A stretch of DNA of 64,000 nt from Chitinophagaceae bacterium UBA4411 (lineage in GTDB: Bacteria; Bacteroidota; Bacteroidia; Chitinophagales; Chitinophagaceae). The notes beneath the pieces were generated by a model, which was given only the letters and a program-made list of their open reading frames with translations, ran no database searches and had not been told where the DNA came from. The stretch lies in contig DGQP01000014.1 in assembly GCA_002400415.1 (NCBI GenBank), positions 124,001 through 188,000 of the forward strand, given 5' to 3'. Shown one piece after another: positions 9,837-19,060 of this stretch (its first letter is position 1; every line of letters starts with the position of its first letter). The position numbers were made by a program, and so were the translations under genes.

Positions 9837-10005
9837 CTGATAAGTTGTTTTGTTTAACAGGATAACAACCGGGAAAAGAAATACCCCCATGCACCGGAAA
9901 ATTATTTACATAAAGGGTGCAGGTCATTTTTTTGGAGTGTGGACAGCAGTACCTTAATCAAACAACCGGTTTTCACATATATTATTTCATATCAAAACAA
10001 GCTGT

Positions 10006-10185
10006 ATGAAAAACATAGCATCTAAAAACCCAAAGCACAACACACAATTCAATACGAACCGGCACAAACCGGAGAATAAGGATAACCTGGACAGCCGGGA
10101 GGGTGAAGAACAAATACTGAAAGGGAAAAATAGCACCCATAACAGCAAAGAGCGGAAAAACGGGCAAAGCAGAAAAGGCAGGTAG
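10006..10185 (+). CDS. Small hydrophilic protein (59 aa), function unknown
   Basis: An ATG-to-TAG reading frame of 59 codons in an otherwise empty gap. The product is extremely hydrophilic, rich in Lys, Asn, Glu, Arg, Gln and His, with no Cys or Trp. It contains the phrases NKDNLDSREGEEQILKG and THNSKERKNG. That composition, with almost no hydrophobic residues, fits the small disordered stress-type proteins often seen in Bacteroidota; the resemblance is from memory and not verified. The complementary strand carries a similarly long but Phe/Leu-rich frame (9982-10167), which I read as its shadow. No clear promoter was found. Confidence 0.5.
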   Translation: MKNIASKNPKHNTQFNTNRHKPENKDNLDSREGEEQILKGKNSTHNSKERKNGQSRKGR

Positions 10186-10212
10186 CGAAAGATTGGTGCT
10201 GAGGCTCCGTAC

Positions 10213-11100
10213 TTACTTTGTGCCCGGTCTCTTCATCGTGTCCAGACCTCTTTCTTCAATCAGCATGCGGTAACTGACTAACCTGAACCGGGACGCATGA
10301 ATGAGTTGCTGAAAAGAAGGGTGAAGTAATGCATCCAGTTCAGCCTGCCGGTGTTTGCTCATATCTTTTGGACCTGAAGGATTGAGATCTTCCATCGCAC
10401 TCATTTCAGGAGCATCCAAACCAATATGCACAACGAATAATTTTGTTCCGCCCTTCTGCAGGGTTTTAACTTTTGCCGTCAGCGTATCCAGTTTGCCGGC
10501 GGCGGGTGCTGCATATCCCCCTTCCACATCCACTTCATCATAGTAACGGGATATAGCCAGCTTATATTCCTTTGCCAGTTTTTCAACAATAGCTCTTGTT
10601 TCAGCGGTCTGTACAGCAGCTCCCATATGGTAATCGAGGTAATCGATTTTTAATCCTGCCCGTAAAGCTTTTTCGATCTGCGCCCGGAGTTCGGTCTCTA
10701 TCTCCGCAAGTTTTGGGTTATTCCCAAACAGTTTGCTGCGGGAAGGAAAGAAATTGCCCAATGAATCAACTAATGTAGGCACCTGTGAAATTCCCGACAC
10801 AGGCCCCCAGCGATATTGTTTCCATTCGGAGTTGAGCGTAAGATGAATACCAACTGAAACATGGGGGTATTTTTTCAATAGTTCTGCTGCTTCCGCAAAC
10901 CAGGGACAGGGTACCATCACCGACATGGAAACAGGCATTCCTGTTGCTAACACTTTTTGGGCTGCTTCATTCACAGAATGACACATACCAATATCATCCA
11001 GGCGGAAGAGCAAAGGAATCTTATCGCCCGCCTGTTGTTGCTGTGCGGACAAAGAGAAAAAAGAAGACAAGAAAAAAGAAATTGTAATTAAAAGTTTCAT
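10213..11100 (-). CDS. Secreted ChbG/YdjC-family carbohydrate deacetylase
   Basis: 295 residues. A signal peptide (1-20, ending SLSAQ) is followed by LLFRLDDIGMCHSVNEA, in which the Asp35-Asp36 pair and the downstream Asn match the YdjC/ChbG metal site. The second metal motif is VGIHLTLNSEW (His about 92) and a third His lies in LDYHMGA. Family enzymes remove acetyl groups from chito-oligosaccharides and related sugars with a divalent metal. Export is unlike the cytoplasmic ChbG of enterobacteria, so the substrate here is probably an external or periplasmic glycan. Same strand as the SDR gene upstream, 51 bp apart. Confidence 0.85.
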   Translation of the reverse strand: MKLLITISFFLSSFFSLSAQQQQAGDKIPLLFRLDDIGMCHSVNEAAQKVLATGMPVSMSVMVPCPWFAEAAELLKKYPHVSVGIHLTLNSEWKQYRWGPVSGISQVPTLVDSLGNFFPSRSKLFGNNPKLAEIETELRAQIEKALRAGLKIDYLDYHMGAAVQTAETRAIVEKLAKEYKLAISRYYDEVDVEGGYAAPAAGKLDTLTAKVKTLQKGGTKLFVVHIGLDAPEMSAMEDLNPSGPKDMSKHRQAELDALLHPSFQQLIHASRFRLVSYRMLIEERGLDTMKRPGTK

Positions 11101-11151
11101 TGTGTCAGTATTTATTAGATAGCAGATGTATTCACTGTGAATTAATACCGG

Positions 11152-11871
11152 TTATGATTTACCGGGTATGGTTGGTCTTACTTCGATTTTGCTGGGCAGG
11201 GTTCGCGGGTTCATTTGCAGCAGGTCAGCCACCATTTGCCCGATATCTTCCGGCTGTATCTTCCAGGCGTCAGTAGCTGCAGGAATATGGTTATTAAAAT
11301 AGGTGGCCACAGAACCGGGCATGATCGTAGTGACTTTTATTCCATATTTCCGGAGATCAAGCATGATGGCCTGTGAAAAACCAACAAGACCAAACTTACT
11401 GGCATTGTATGCCGAACCATTCTCAAAGAAATTGGTACCTGCAAGACTTGCTATTGTGATGATATAGCCTCTTGATTGTTTCAATGCCGCAAGACCTGCT
11501 TTTACACTATTGAAAACACCAGTGAGGTTGGTGTCAATGGTGTCTTTCCATTCTTGCTCGGTTAAATTTTCAATTGAAGCAAAATGACCCACACCTGCGT
11601 TGGCTACCAGTACATCCAGTTGCCCGAAATGAGCAACAGCTGCCTCAATAGCTTTTGATTCAGCTGCAAGTGAACTCACTTCCGATTCAAGGGCTATTAT
11701 TTTAGAAGGGTCGTTACTCAAAGAAGCTGCCGCTTTCTGAGCTGCTTCCAGCGTCCGGCTGGTGATGGCCACTTTCATCCCCTGCTCCAGTAATGTTTTA
11801 GCGATGCCATACCCGATACCTTTACTTCCTCCTGTTATATAGGCCACTTTGCCCGCAAGATTATTATTCAT
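11152..11871 (-). CDS. Short-chain dehydrogenase/reductase (SDR)
   Basis: 239 residues, classical SDR length. It has the NAD(P)-binding motif TGGSKGIG near the N-terminus, the NAG motif in VANAGVG, catalytic Ser in TIASLAG and the Tyr-Lys pair in SAYNASKFG. Ser-Arg after the second strand (TSRT) suggests preference for NADP(H). It is cytosolic. The substrate cannot be read from sequence. Divergent from the sugar dehydrogenase lipoprotein gene and followed by the ChbG-like deacetylase. Confidence 0.92.
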   Translation of the reverse strand: MNNNLAGKVAYITGGSKGIGYGIAKTLLEQGMKVAITSRTLEAAQKAAASLSNDPSKIIALESEVSSLAAESKAIEAAVAHFGQLDVLVANAGVGHFASIENLTEQEWKDTIDTNLTGVFNSVKAGLAALKQSRGYIITIASLAGTNFFENGSAYNASKFGLVGFSQAIMLDLRKYGIKVTTIMPGSVATYFNNHIPAATDAWKIQPEDIGQMVADLLQMNPRTLPSKIEVRPTIPGKS

Positions 11872-12034
11872 GATTATAATTTTTAAATAATGTATTAAAC
11901 AGATTCAGGTATCAAAGTAAATCAATAAAAAGAATCCGGTTTGAATTACTTGATTCATGCAGCAACAAAAGGGAGAGAAACTATTTTCTAACCGTTTTCT
12001 TTACTTTTATGATTCATACTTCAAAATAAAAGAA

Positions 12035-13273
12035 ATGCAGGTAAAATATCGCCTTTGTTTATCAGCGTTGCTGGTATTTATCTATTCAGCCGGGTGCGCC
12101 AATAATTCCGGGTCATCCGGTACCATTGATTTTGGCGACACCACCAGATTGCCACCTGTGGAAAAAAATGCGGCCAACACGAATTACAAACCCGCTTTTG
12201 CCGGTCAGACCAGGATTGCAGGCGTGAAAACAAATACACCCTACAAAGTAGATAAGTTAGCGGAGAAAATAGGAAAACCCTGGGCTGTTGTTCCCATGCC
12301 CGATGGCCGCCTGCTTATAACTGATAAGACAGGTTTTATGCAGATTTATAATGCTAACGGAACATTCGTTAAAAAGATTACCGGTTTCCCTGCTGTTGAC
12401 GACCGTTCACAGGGCGGTTTGCTCGATGTGGCTTTCGACCCCGATTTTTCAAAAAACAAAACTATTTACTGGTCCTATTCGGAAAAAAATGGTATTGGTA
12501 ACCTGACAGCTGTTGCAAAAGGACAGCTGAATGAAGCTGCGGGTAAAATTGACAACCCTGTTGTAATATTCCGGGCTACTCCGGCTCTTGATAGTAAGCT
12601 TCATTATGGTTCCCGTCTTCTTTTTAATAAAGAGGGATATCTTTTTGTGAGTGCAGGAGAACGGTCCATCCTGGAAGGCAGGGCGCAGGCACAACTGTTA
12701 TCTGCCGGGCTGGGTAAGATTTTTAAAATTACCAAAGAGGGTAAACCGGCGCCGGGTAATCCTTTCAGCAGGCAAAAAAATGCTATGCCTGAGATCTACG
12801 CTTATGGTTTTCGTAACCCGCAAAGCCTGGCCATTCATCCCGTAACAGGTGATTTGTGGGAAGCTGAATTTGGTCCGCGTGGTGGCGATGAACTGAATAT
12901 CATCAAACCCGGAAAAAACTACGGCTGGCCGGTTATTACTTATGGTATTGAATACAGCGGCCCCGCCGTGGGTGATGGCATTCAGCAAAAAGCAGGCATG
13001 GAACAACCGGTATATTACTGGGATCCTGTACTTTCTCCCAGCGGTATGACTTTCTATACAGGTAATGCGATCCCTGAATGGAAGAATAACCTGTTCATTG
13101 GCGGGCTCAGCAGCACACATATTGCCCGGTTAGTGATCGTTAATAACAAGGTGGTGGGTGAAGAGAGATTGCTGGCAGATAAAAGAGAACGGTTCCGGGA
13201 TGTAGCCTGCCTGAACGGAATGCTCTATACGGTAACCGATAGTGGTATTCTTTTCAGGATCAGTAAGAAATAA
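12035..13273 (+). CDS. PQQ-dependent sugar dehydrogenase (GSDH/sorbosone type) lipoprotein
   Basis: 412 residues from the ATG at 12035. This start yields a lipoprotein signal with lipobox SAGC (Cys21); the longer frame from 11957 would put a hydrophilic leader in front. The body is a six-bladed propeller of the glucose/sorbosone dehydrogenase family: KPWAVVPMPDGRLLIT, the hallmark GGLLDVAFDPDF, AYGFRNPQSLAIHP and ELNIIKPGKNYGWP. Family enzymes are soluble-type PQQ aldose dehydrogenases. Ca2+ and PQQ ligation is inferred, not seen. No PQQ synthesis genes are in the window. Confidence 0.88.
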   Translation: MQVKYRLCLSALLVFIYSAGCANNSGSSGTIDFGDTTRLPPVEKNAANTNYKPAFAGQTRIAGVKTNTPYKVDKLAEKIGKPWAVVPMPDGRLLITDKTGFMQIYNANGTFVKKITGFPAVDDRSQGGLLDVAFDPDFSKNKTIYWSYSEKNGIGNLTAVAKGQLNEAAGKIDNPVVIFRATPALDSKLHYGSRLLFNKEGYLFVSAGERSILEGRAQAQLLSAGLGKIFKITKEGKPAPGNPFSRQKNAMPEIYAYGFRNPQSLAIHPVTGDLWEAEFGPRGGDELNIIKPGKNYGWPVITYGIEYSGPAVGDGIQQKAGMEQPVYYWDPVLSPSGMTFYTGNAIPEWKNNLFIGGLSSTHIARLVIVNNKVVGEERLLADKRERFRDVACLNGMLYTVTDSGILFRISKK

Positions 13274-13308
13274 TTGGGATCTGTAATTACGGCCAACATC
13301 TGCCTGTT

Positions 13309-13336
13309 ACCTGTGCTTTTGCGCACGCAGGTTTTA
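13309..13336 (+). terminator. Weak terminator-like hairpin
   Basis: ACCTGTGC (13309-13316) pairs with GCACGCAGGT (13323-13332) through a 2-nt bulge and is followed by a short TTTT. It lies 36 bp past the sugar dehydrogenase stop codon. The stem is short, so confidence is low. Confidence 0.35.
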
Positions 13337-13435
13337 ACTATTTGTGAAGCGCAGCGAATTATCGTGAACACTGGATAAAACGGTTCCCCTGATTACGGTA
13401 TTCAATGCAAATGAAAGATGGAATTTACAGGTTCC

Positions 13436-15013
13436 TCATTCGAGTTTTCCTTCTTTACGGGTCAGCTCAAAAAACTTGTCCAGTTTATTACCGGTTGCTT
13501 CTTCAAATGCGGCCTGCATATCTGCCGGCTGCGGGTGTTTGAATTTCCATTTTGTAAAATAATTCTGGATGGCGGCATCCACCTTATCCCTTCCTATTGT
13601 CGCTTCCAGCATATACAACCATAAAGCTGTTTTTACATAGGATACGATCCCGTATTCATCACTATTGGGGAATTTATCAGCCGGTGTTTCCATGGCTGAT
13701 TGCATCGGTATATTCTGGTTGATCACATTATAGATCATATCCATGAATTTATCCACCGGCAGTTTCTTCACCTCCTCCGGTATCTGATCGCCAAAGACGG
13801 AATTATAACGGTACTTCTCCGCTTCATAACGAAAATGATAATATGAATTGAGCCCTTCATCCATCCATGTATGCATCCTTTCATTACTGCCCAGCATCGC
13901 CATGAACCAGTTGTGCCCCACTTCATGGGCAATGACTCCGTCCAGCGCTTCTTTTTCAGCTTTGGGACTTGTGATCAATGTAATCATCGGGTATTCCATA
14001 CCACCACTTGAATTATTGGCAGGACCTTCCACCGCCTGTACAACAGGGTAACCATACTCTCCCACCCATTCGCTGTATTTCCGGGTACCATCTTTTACAA
14101 AATCAATACTGTTTTCCCAGATCGTATTCTTTTTGTTATGGTAATAGGAAAAAGCATCCACAATTTTCCCGGAGGGTAATTGAACCGTATCATATTGGAT
14201 CACAAAATCCTTATCAGCAAACCAGGCAAAATCAGGTACCTGTTCTGCATGATACTGTAATGTTTTGGCAGCCGTGGTCATAACGGGTTTGTACAAAACC
14301 GGTTTACCTTTTCGGTCGCTGTTGTTCACAGCCCCGGTTTTTTTGTAAGCATCCAGTTCTGCCTGCGTCAATAAATTACCCGTAGCTCCCACTACACAGG
14401 CCGAAGGGACAGTGAGACTCACATCATAAGTAGCATATTCACTGTAAAACTCACCCATGTCCAGGTAAGGCATTTCGTGCCAGCCGTCTTTGTCAAATAC
14501 AGCCGGTTTAGGATACCACTGGCAAGCCATGATTTCCCCATCTGCGTAACCGGAACGGGAAAAATAAGTGGGTAATACCACGTGAAAAGGTGTGAAAATG
14601 CGAACTGAATCGCCGGGAGCTAAAGGCTTTTCCAGGAGCAGTTTTATAATATCAATATGCTGCGGATGCAGCTCTGTTCCGGCCGCCTTTCCATCAACAG
14701 TAAAAGCAAGCCCGTCAATATAACCACGACCGGGATTCTCCAGTTTTTTTGCCCTCGATGTATCCCGCTGCAATTGTTTAAAAAGCGCAGTTGAATCATT
14801 TTTATAAGCATTGGGCCACAAATGAAACCAGATAAAATTCAGGGAAACAGGTGAGTTATTTTTATACACCAGCGTTTCCGTACCCGTAATACTTTTTGCC
14901 GTTTCATTCAGGGAAGCGCTGATGGTATACTGTAACTGTTGTTGCCAGTAGTTATCCTGTGCTGAAGAACGCAACGAGATCAACAACACTATAAACAAGC
15001 AATACTTTTTCAT
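13436..15013 (-). CDS. Exported M1-family zinc metallopeptidase
   Basis: 525 residues with a signal peptide (1-19, SSAQ). The zinc site is HEVGH (363-367) with the third ligand Glu386 in WMDEGLNSYY. The substrate-recognition loop reads GGMEYP (337-342), corresponding to the GAMEN motif of aminopeptidases. Members of this short branch lack the long C-terminal HEAT-like domain of PepN. It probably trims peptides in the periplasm. The Met-Glu-Tyr change in the exopeptidase loop may alter how the substrate N-terminus is held. Convergent with the sugar dehydrogenase gene; separate from the LLM gene upstream by 88 bp. Confidence 0.9.
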   Translation of the reverse strand: MKKYCLFIVLLISLRSSAQDNYWQQQLQYTISASLNETAKSITGTETLVYKNNSPVSLNFIWFHLWPNAYKNDSTALFKQLQRDTSRAKKLENPGRGYIDGLAFTVDGKAAGTELHPQHIDIIKLLLEKPLAPGDSVRIFTPFHVVLPTYFSRSGYADGEIMACQWYPKPAVFDKDGWHEMPYLDMGEFYSEYATYDVSLTVPSACVVGATGNLLTQAELDAYKKTGAVNNSDRKGKPVLYKPVMTTAAKTLQYHAEQVPDFAWFADKDFVIQYDTVQLPSGKIVDAFSYYHNKKNTIWENSIDFVKDGTRKYSEWVGEYGYPVVQAVEGPANNSSGGMEYPMITLITSPKAEKEALDGVIAHEVGHNWFMAMLGSNERMHTWMDEGLNSYYHFRYEAEKYRYNSVFGDQIPEEVKKLPVDKFMDMIYNVINQNIPMQSAMETPADKFPNSDEYGIVSYVKTALWLYMLEATIGRDKVDAAIQNYFTKWKFKHPQPADMQAAFEEATGNKLDKFFELTRKEGKLE

Positions 15014-15101
15014 TGACGGTATTTATAGAGCTAAAAATAAGAAAACTCTGATTTCGGAAGCTGTTGCCCGGCTGAAGGAAAGTAAATGCAACAGTTTATT
15101 T

Positions 15102-16130
15102 TCATTTCAAAGCCTCTCTTACTTTGGGAGCTATTTGGGTTCCGTATATTTCAATGGATTTCATCAGCGAAGCATGTGAAGGGCCACCCACATCCACATG
15201 GGCAGAGAAACGGGAGAGGCCAAACAATTCATGCAGTTGCAAAATTTTATCAATGGCTTCATTGGCATCACCAATGACCAGGTGACCTTTACTTCCCCGG
15301 CCTGTATCATACTGCTGACGCTGGTAAGGCGGCCAGCCACGGGTGCTGCCCACCCTGTTCATTTGTGACGAATAGATGGGATAATACTCATCAGCTGTTT
15401 GCCGGCTGTCGTCCCCGAAGAATGCATGCATATGCACTCCCACCCGGAAATTGTTCCTGTCATGCCCGAACTCCTGCCAGGCCTGTTTATAGTAATCAAA
15501 CAATGGCTTGAATTGAACGGGGTTACCTCCTATGATCGCAAAGATTACCGGCAAACCATATTTAGCCGCCCGCAACACACTCTCCGGTGTGCCTCCCACA
15601 GCAATCCAGATATTCAAATGATCGTTGACTGCACGGGGCAACACTTGCTGATTCTTCAGGGCAGGCCTGAATTTACCTTTCCAGGTAATTGGATTCTGGT
15701 TATTGATCTGCAGGAGCAGGTCCAGCTTTTCTTCAAAAAGTTCATCATAATCCTGCAGGTTATAGCCATACAAGGGATAGGATTCAATAAAGCTGCCGCG
15801 GCCGGCCATCAGTTCGGCCCGGCCATTGCTGATCAGGTCGATTGTTGCAAAACTCTGGTATAATTTTACCGGGTCAGCCGAACTTAAAACAGAAACAGCA
15901 CTGCCGAGTTTAATACTTTTTGTAACAGTAGCTGCTGCCGCTAATATGATTTCGGGGACGGATACAGCATAGTCCGGGCGATGGTGTTCCCCGATACCAT
16001 AAAAATCAATCCCCACTTCATCCATCAGCCTGATTTCTTCAATCAGTTCCTGCAGGCGCTGACCCGGAGGCAGAGGTTTGCCATCCTTATCATAATGATT
16101 ATCTCCAAACATGCCGATGCCTAATTCCAT
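15102..16130 (-). CDS. LLM-class flavin-dependent oxidoreductase
   Basis: 342 residues, luciferase-like monooxygenase TIM barrel. Characteristic stretches are YGIGEHHRPDY near residue 45, KLGSAVSVLS (about 95), AELMAGRGSFIESYPLYG (about 125-145) and WIAVGGTPESV (about 195). Family members bind FMN or F420. The order of motifs places it in the bacterial-luciferase-like subgroup whose substrates are mostly unknown. Cytoplasmic. It may share a transcript with the downstream M1 peptidase, but the 88-bp gap and unrelated role make this uncertain. Confidence 0.9.
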   Translation of the reverse strand: MELGIGMFGDNHYDKDGKPLPPGQRLQELIEEIRLMDEVGIDFYGIGEHHRPDYAVSVPEIILAAAATVTKSIKLGSAVSVLSSADPVKLYQSFATIDLISNGRAELMAGRGSFIESYPLYGYNLQDYDELFEEKLDLLLQINNQNPITWKGKFRPALKNQQVLPRAVNDHLNIWIAVGGTPESVLRAAKYGLPVIFAIIGGNPVQFKPLFDYYKQAWQEFGHDRNNFRVGVHMHAFFGDDSRQTADEYYPIYSSQMNRVGSTRGWPPYQRQQYDTGRGSKGHLVIGDANEAIDKILQLHELFGLSRFSAHVDVGGPSHASLMKSIEIYGTQIAPKVREALK

Positions 16131-16189
16131 ACCTTTATTTGACAGTAAAGATACGGTACCGCAGATTGATTCTTCTTTGTAGCGTATCG

Positions 16190-17092
16190 CTACTTCTTCA
16201 GCAGGCTTTTTAATTCCACGATCTGAAATTCAGGGGATGAATAAAAACACTGTCTTAAGATGGGCATATGCCCGTTTCCAAAAAGAACAACAATACGATC
16301 TTCTGCCGTGGGCCGGGTGCGGAGAATTTTATTGAAGATCCGCAAATTCCGGTTATACCACCAGATAGAAAGGATATCCGGTCCCTGCTGACCTCCGTCA
16401 TGTGCCGACAAAGGTTTTGTACTGAAACCACTCGCTACATAGTGCCCGTGCATGCGCTGAAGCGTTGCAGGTTCTGCCATAAACAGGAAATTTTCTAACA
16501 TCGTTAATCTGAGTTTTAACGAATCATTGGAAGTATACCACTCTTTGTATTTTTTGGCCCAGTATTTATCCCGGGCAGAATCAACGGGTGCAGAAAAATT
16601 CCATAAAGAGTCAATCCATTTATACTGGTCACTGAATTCGCCGGAAAAAGGCCAGGCATCCACTGCATATAGTTTTGAGTGGTTTAAATGACCAGCAACA
16701 CGGAAACCAATTTGGTAAATCTCGTTGCGGCCCAGTTGGTAGTGCCCCTGCCTGTATTCATTATACAGGGAATCGATCCGGGATTGATCACCGGATTCCA
16801 CATAAACTCGTGTTGGCCGGAAACGTTCAATAACTTCTGCCAGTTCTTCAATTTCCCGCTGGCGCTGTGCAGATTTGACATCCACATACAACGATGAATC
16901 AGTTTTATGCCCGTCCAGGTTCGGATAGCCAAAATGAAATGTACCCAGCAGCAACACCTGTGTGGGCCGCCGTTCACCTCCTAACAATACTTTGTCCGGG
17001 GGATAACTATTTATTTTTTTCCAGTCAACTTTTTGTGACATTACGAATACCGGGAGCAATAACAATGCAGGAAGTATGAATTTGTTTTTCAT
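16190..17092 (-). CDS. Exported DUF5694-family protein
   Basis: 300 residues from the ATG at 17092, which starts the signal peptide directly (MKNKFILPALLLLPVFVMSQ). The first conserved motif is QVLLLGTFHFGYPN, followed by EIEELAEVIERFRPTRVYVE and VAGHLNHSKLYAVDAWPF, with a late VVLFGNGHMP. This resembles the TraB/ChaN/erythromycin-esterase fold in which early His and Glu and a late G-x-GH form an active site, so hydrolase activity is plausible but unproven. Divergent from the lytS-like gene, 165 bp between start codons. Confidence 0.8.
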   Translation of the reverse strand: MKNKFILPALLLLPVFVMSQKVDWKKINSYPPDKVLLGGERRPTQVLLLGTFHFGYPNLDGHKTDSSLYVDVKSAQRQREIEELAEVIERFRPTRVYVESGDQSRIDSLYNEYRQGHYQLGRNEIYQIGFRVAGHLNHSKLYAVDAWPFSGEFSDQYKWIDSLWNFSAPVDSARDKYWAKKYKEWYTSNDSLKLRLTMLENFLFMAEPATLQRMHGHYVASGFSTKPLSAHDGGQQGPDILSIWWYNRNLRIFNKILRTRPTAEDRIVVLFGNGHMPILRQCFYSSPEFQIVELKSLLKK

Positions 17093-17245
17093 TTCTTTTT
17101 TTGGCAAAATTTAATAATTGATACAAGCGGGAAAAATCAAATCGCCCAACCGGCATGTTACGTCTGCAAATAATATTGTTCATTTTGCAGGCAGATGAAA
17201 TCGCCCCGTTTGCAGACAGAAACACCGGCAATCGTTCACATACAG

Positions 17246-17253
17246 TAGATTTG
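17246..17253 (+). promoter_or_regulatory. -7 promoter box immediately before the LytS-type kinase
   Basis: TAGATTTG is an exact match to the Bacteroidota TAnnTTTG -7 element and ends only 4 bp before the ATG at 17258. If used, the transcript would be leaderless or nearly so. No convincing -33 TTTG is seen at 19-21 bp. Confidence 0.4.
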
Positions 17254-17257
17254 TTCC

Positions 17258-18283
17258 ATGTCACAACCGGCTGTTTTATTGTCCTATATCATTTTCTTCT
17301 TTCTTTACTTTTTCGGGTTTGGATGGATGGGTAATACGAATGCCGGGATAGCTTATAACTGGCAAAAGCAATTTGAGGCCTTCGATATCACTTATTACAG
17401 CTACACATTGCTTACGGTATTGCTGGCGCATTTTTTTGTCTTCCGGAAATTCTATTATGCCCGGCCGCGCTGGAAACTGGCACTGGCCATAACCGGGCTG
17501 CTTGTCTTTTATATTGTTTTCCGCTACCTGCTTGAGGAAGTACTGATGCCGCAGCTTGTCGGAACCGGTAATTACAGGCCTTCCACCACCATCCGCTTTT
17601 ACATCATTGATAATATCTATTTCGGCTCCATTAAAATATTTATTGGCTTTGTGTTCTTTCTTTTCGATGAACTGTTTCGCCAGCACCGGCAGAAAGTGGA
17701 ATTGCTGGAACAGCATAGAAAAGCAGAACTCAATTTTCTGCAGGCGCAGATGAACCCTCATTTTCTTTTTAATTCATTAAATAATATTTATTCGCTGGCG
17801 TATGAGCAGCATCCGCAAACTGCAACAGCCGTTTTGAAGCTGAGTGATATGATGCGCTATGTAACCTATGAAAAAGAAAAGAATACAAGCCTGGAAAAAG
17901 AGACCGGGTATATCCGCAACCTGCTGGAGATCGAGCAACTTCGCCGTGATTACAAATTGAATTACCGGTTACAGGTAGCAGAAGAAGCAACTGCCTGCCA
18001 GGTAATGCCACTGCTGCTCTTCCCGCTTGCTGAAAATGCAATCAAACACGGAGACCTTGCCGATCCGCTATACCCGTTTATAATCACCGCTGAAAAAACA
18101 GGCACAAAACTAAAACTCACTGTTGCAAATAAAATAAACAGCCGGCCTCCAGCAACGGGCGGGGTCGGATTAAAAAACCTGCAACGCCGGCTTGAATTAT
18201 CATTCCGGCCGGAGGAGTATTCTTTCATTGCCGGGCAAAAGGATAATATCTTTACTGTTCAGCTTCTTATACCTGTATTCTGA
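17258..18283 (+). CDS. LytS-type sensor histidine kinase (His_kinase family)
   Basis: 341 residues. Four membrane segments fill residues about 5-140, followed by a short coiled coil and the His_kinase (PF06580) block LQAQMNPHFLFNSLNNIYSL-like, in which His168 is the expected phospho-acceptor. The HATPase has the N-box PLAENAIKHG and ends GVGLKNLQRRL. It is a membrane sensor with no large extracytoplasmic domain. The gene stops 3 bp before the LytTR regulator, so the two form a two-component pair. Confidence 0.93.
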   Translation: MSQPAVLLSYIIFFFLYFFGFGWMGNTNAGIAYNWQKQFEAFDITYYSYTLLTVLLAHFFVFRKFYYARPRWKLALAITGLLVFYIVFRYLLEEVLMPQLVGTGNYRPSTTIRFYIIDNIYFGSIKIFIGFVFFLFDELFRQHRQKVELLEQHRKAELNFLQAQMNPHFLFNSLNNIYSLAYEQHPQTATAVLKLSDMMRYVTYEKEKNTSLEKETGYIRNLLEIEQLRRDYKLNYRLQVAEEATACQVMPLLLFPLAENAIKHGDLADPLYPFIITAEKTGTKLKLTVANKINSRPPATGGVGLKNLQRRLELSFRPEEYSFIAGQKDNIFTVQLLIPVF

Positions 18284-18286
18284 ATC

Positions 18287-18982
18287 ATGTACCGCTGTCT
18301 TGTCATAGATGATGAACCACTCGCATTGAACCTGCTGGCTGATTATATCCGGCAGACAGACGTATTGCAACTGGTTGATATCACCACCAGCCCTTTAAAA
18401 GGATTGCAGCGGGTACAGTCCGGGGAGGCCGATCTTGTATTCCTTGATATTCATATGCCGGAGCTGACCGGCATTGAGTTTATGCAACTGGCAGGAAATA
18501 ATTGCCGGATTATTTTAACAACAGCTTACCCGGAATTTGCGCTGGAAGGATATGAATACAATGTGGTGGATTACCTGCTCAAACCTGTTTCACCGGAACG
18601 CTTTAATAAAGCCATACAAAAATTACCCGCTCCCTATCCGGAAAAAATAACCGGCCTGGCTGATTACCTGTTTGTAAAAAGCGAATATAAACTGGTGAGA
18701 ATTGATTTCAGTAATATACTTTACCTGGAAGCTATGCGGGATTATATCGCCATTCACAGTATTGACGGGGCCAGGACCCTCACTTTGCAGAGTCTCTCCT
18801 ATTTTGAAAATGAATTACCATCACATTTATTTTCCCGCATCCACAAATCCTATATCGTGGCAATGGGCAGGATCAGTTCGGTTGAAAAAAACAGGGTGCT
18901 GATCAATAACCGGCAACTCCCGGTGGGTGAAACATACCGGGCTAATTTTCTGAAGAAGATTAATGACCCGAAAAGCCAGTAA
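18287..18982 (+). CDS. LytTR-family response regulator
   Basis: 231 residues. The receiver domain (1-115) has the acidic pair Asp8-Asp9, phospho-acceptor Asp54 in VFLDIHMPEL, and the conserved Lys in LLKPVSPERF. The C-terminal LytTR DNA-binding domain (about 130-228) includes YLEAMRDYIAIHS, RIHKSYIVAMGRI and LPVGETYRANF. Start codon 3 bp after the kinase stop, so translationally linked. Targets are not evident; the following DUF6090 gene is a candidate but has its own 78-bp upstream gap. Confidence 0.94.
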   Translation: MYRCLVIDDEPLALNLLADYIRQTDVLQLVDITTSPLKGLQRVQSGEADLVFLDIHMPELTGIEFMQLAGNNCRIILTTAYPEFALEGYEYNVVDYLLKPVSPERFNKAIQKLPAPYPEKITGLADYLFVKSEYKLVRIDFSNILYLEAMRDYIAIHSIDGARTLTLQSLSYFENELPSHLFSRIHKSYIVAMGRISSVEKNRVLINNRQLPVGETYRANFLKKINDPKSQ

Positions 18983-19060
18983 GTCCTGCAGCAGAAAACT
19001 TCTGTTTAATCATTTTGAATTTCGTGAACCGGAGTATATTTATGGCTTCAAAAAAATAAA

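Noticed and set aside
9982..10167. Minus-strand 61-codon frame opposite the 59-residue protein
   Set aside because: Its product is Phe/Leu/Val-rich in the way expected from the complement of a Lys/Asn/Glu-rich gene, and it has no promoter or neighbour support.
12698..13120. Minus-strand 140-codon frame inside the sugar dehydrogenase gene
   Set aside because: It lies fully within a well-supported propeller gene on the other strand and has no recognisable domain.
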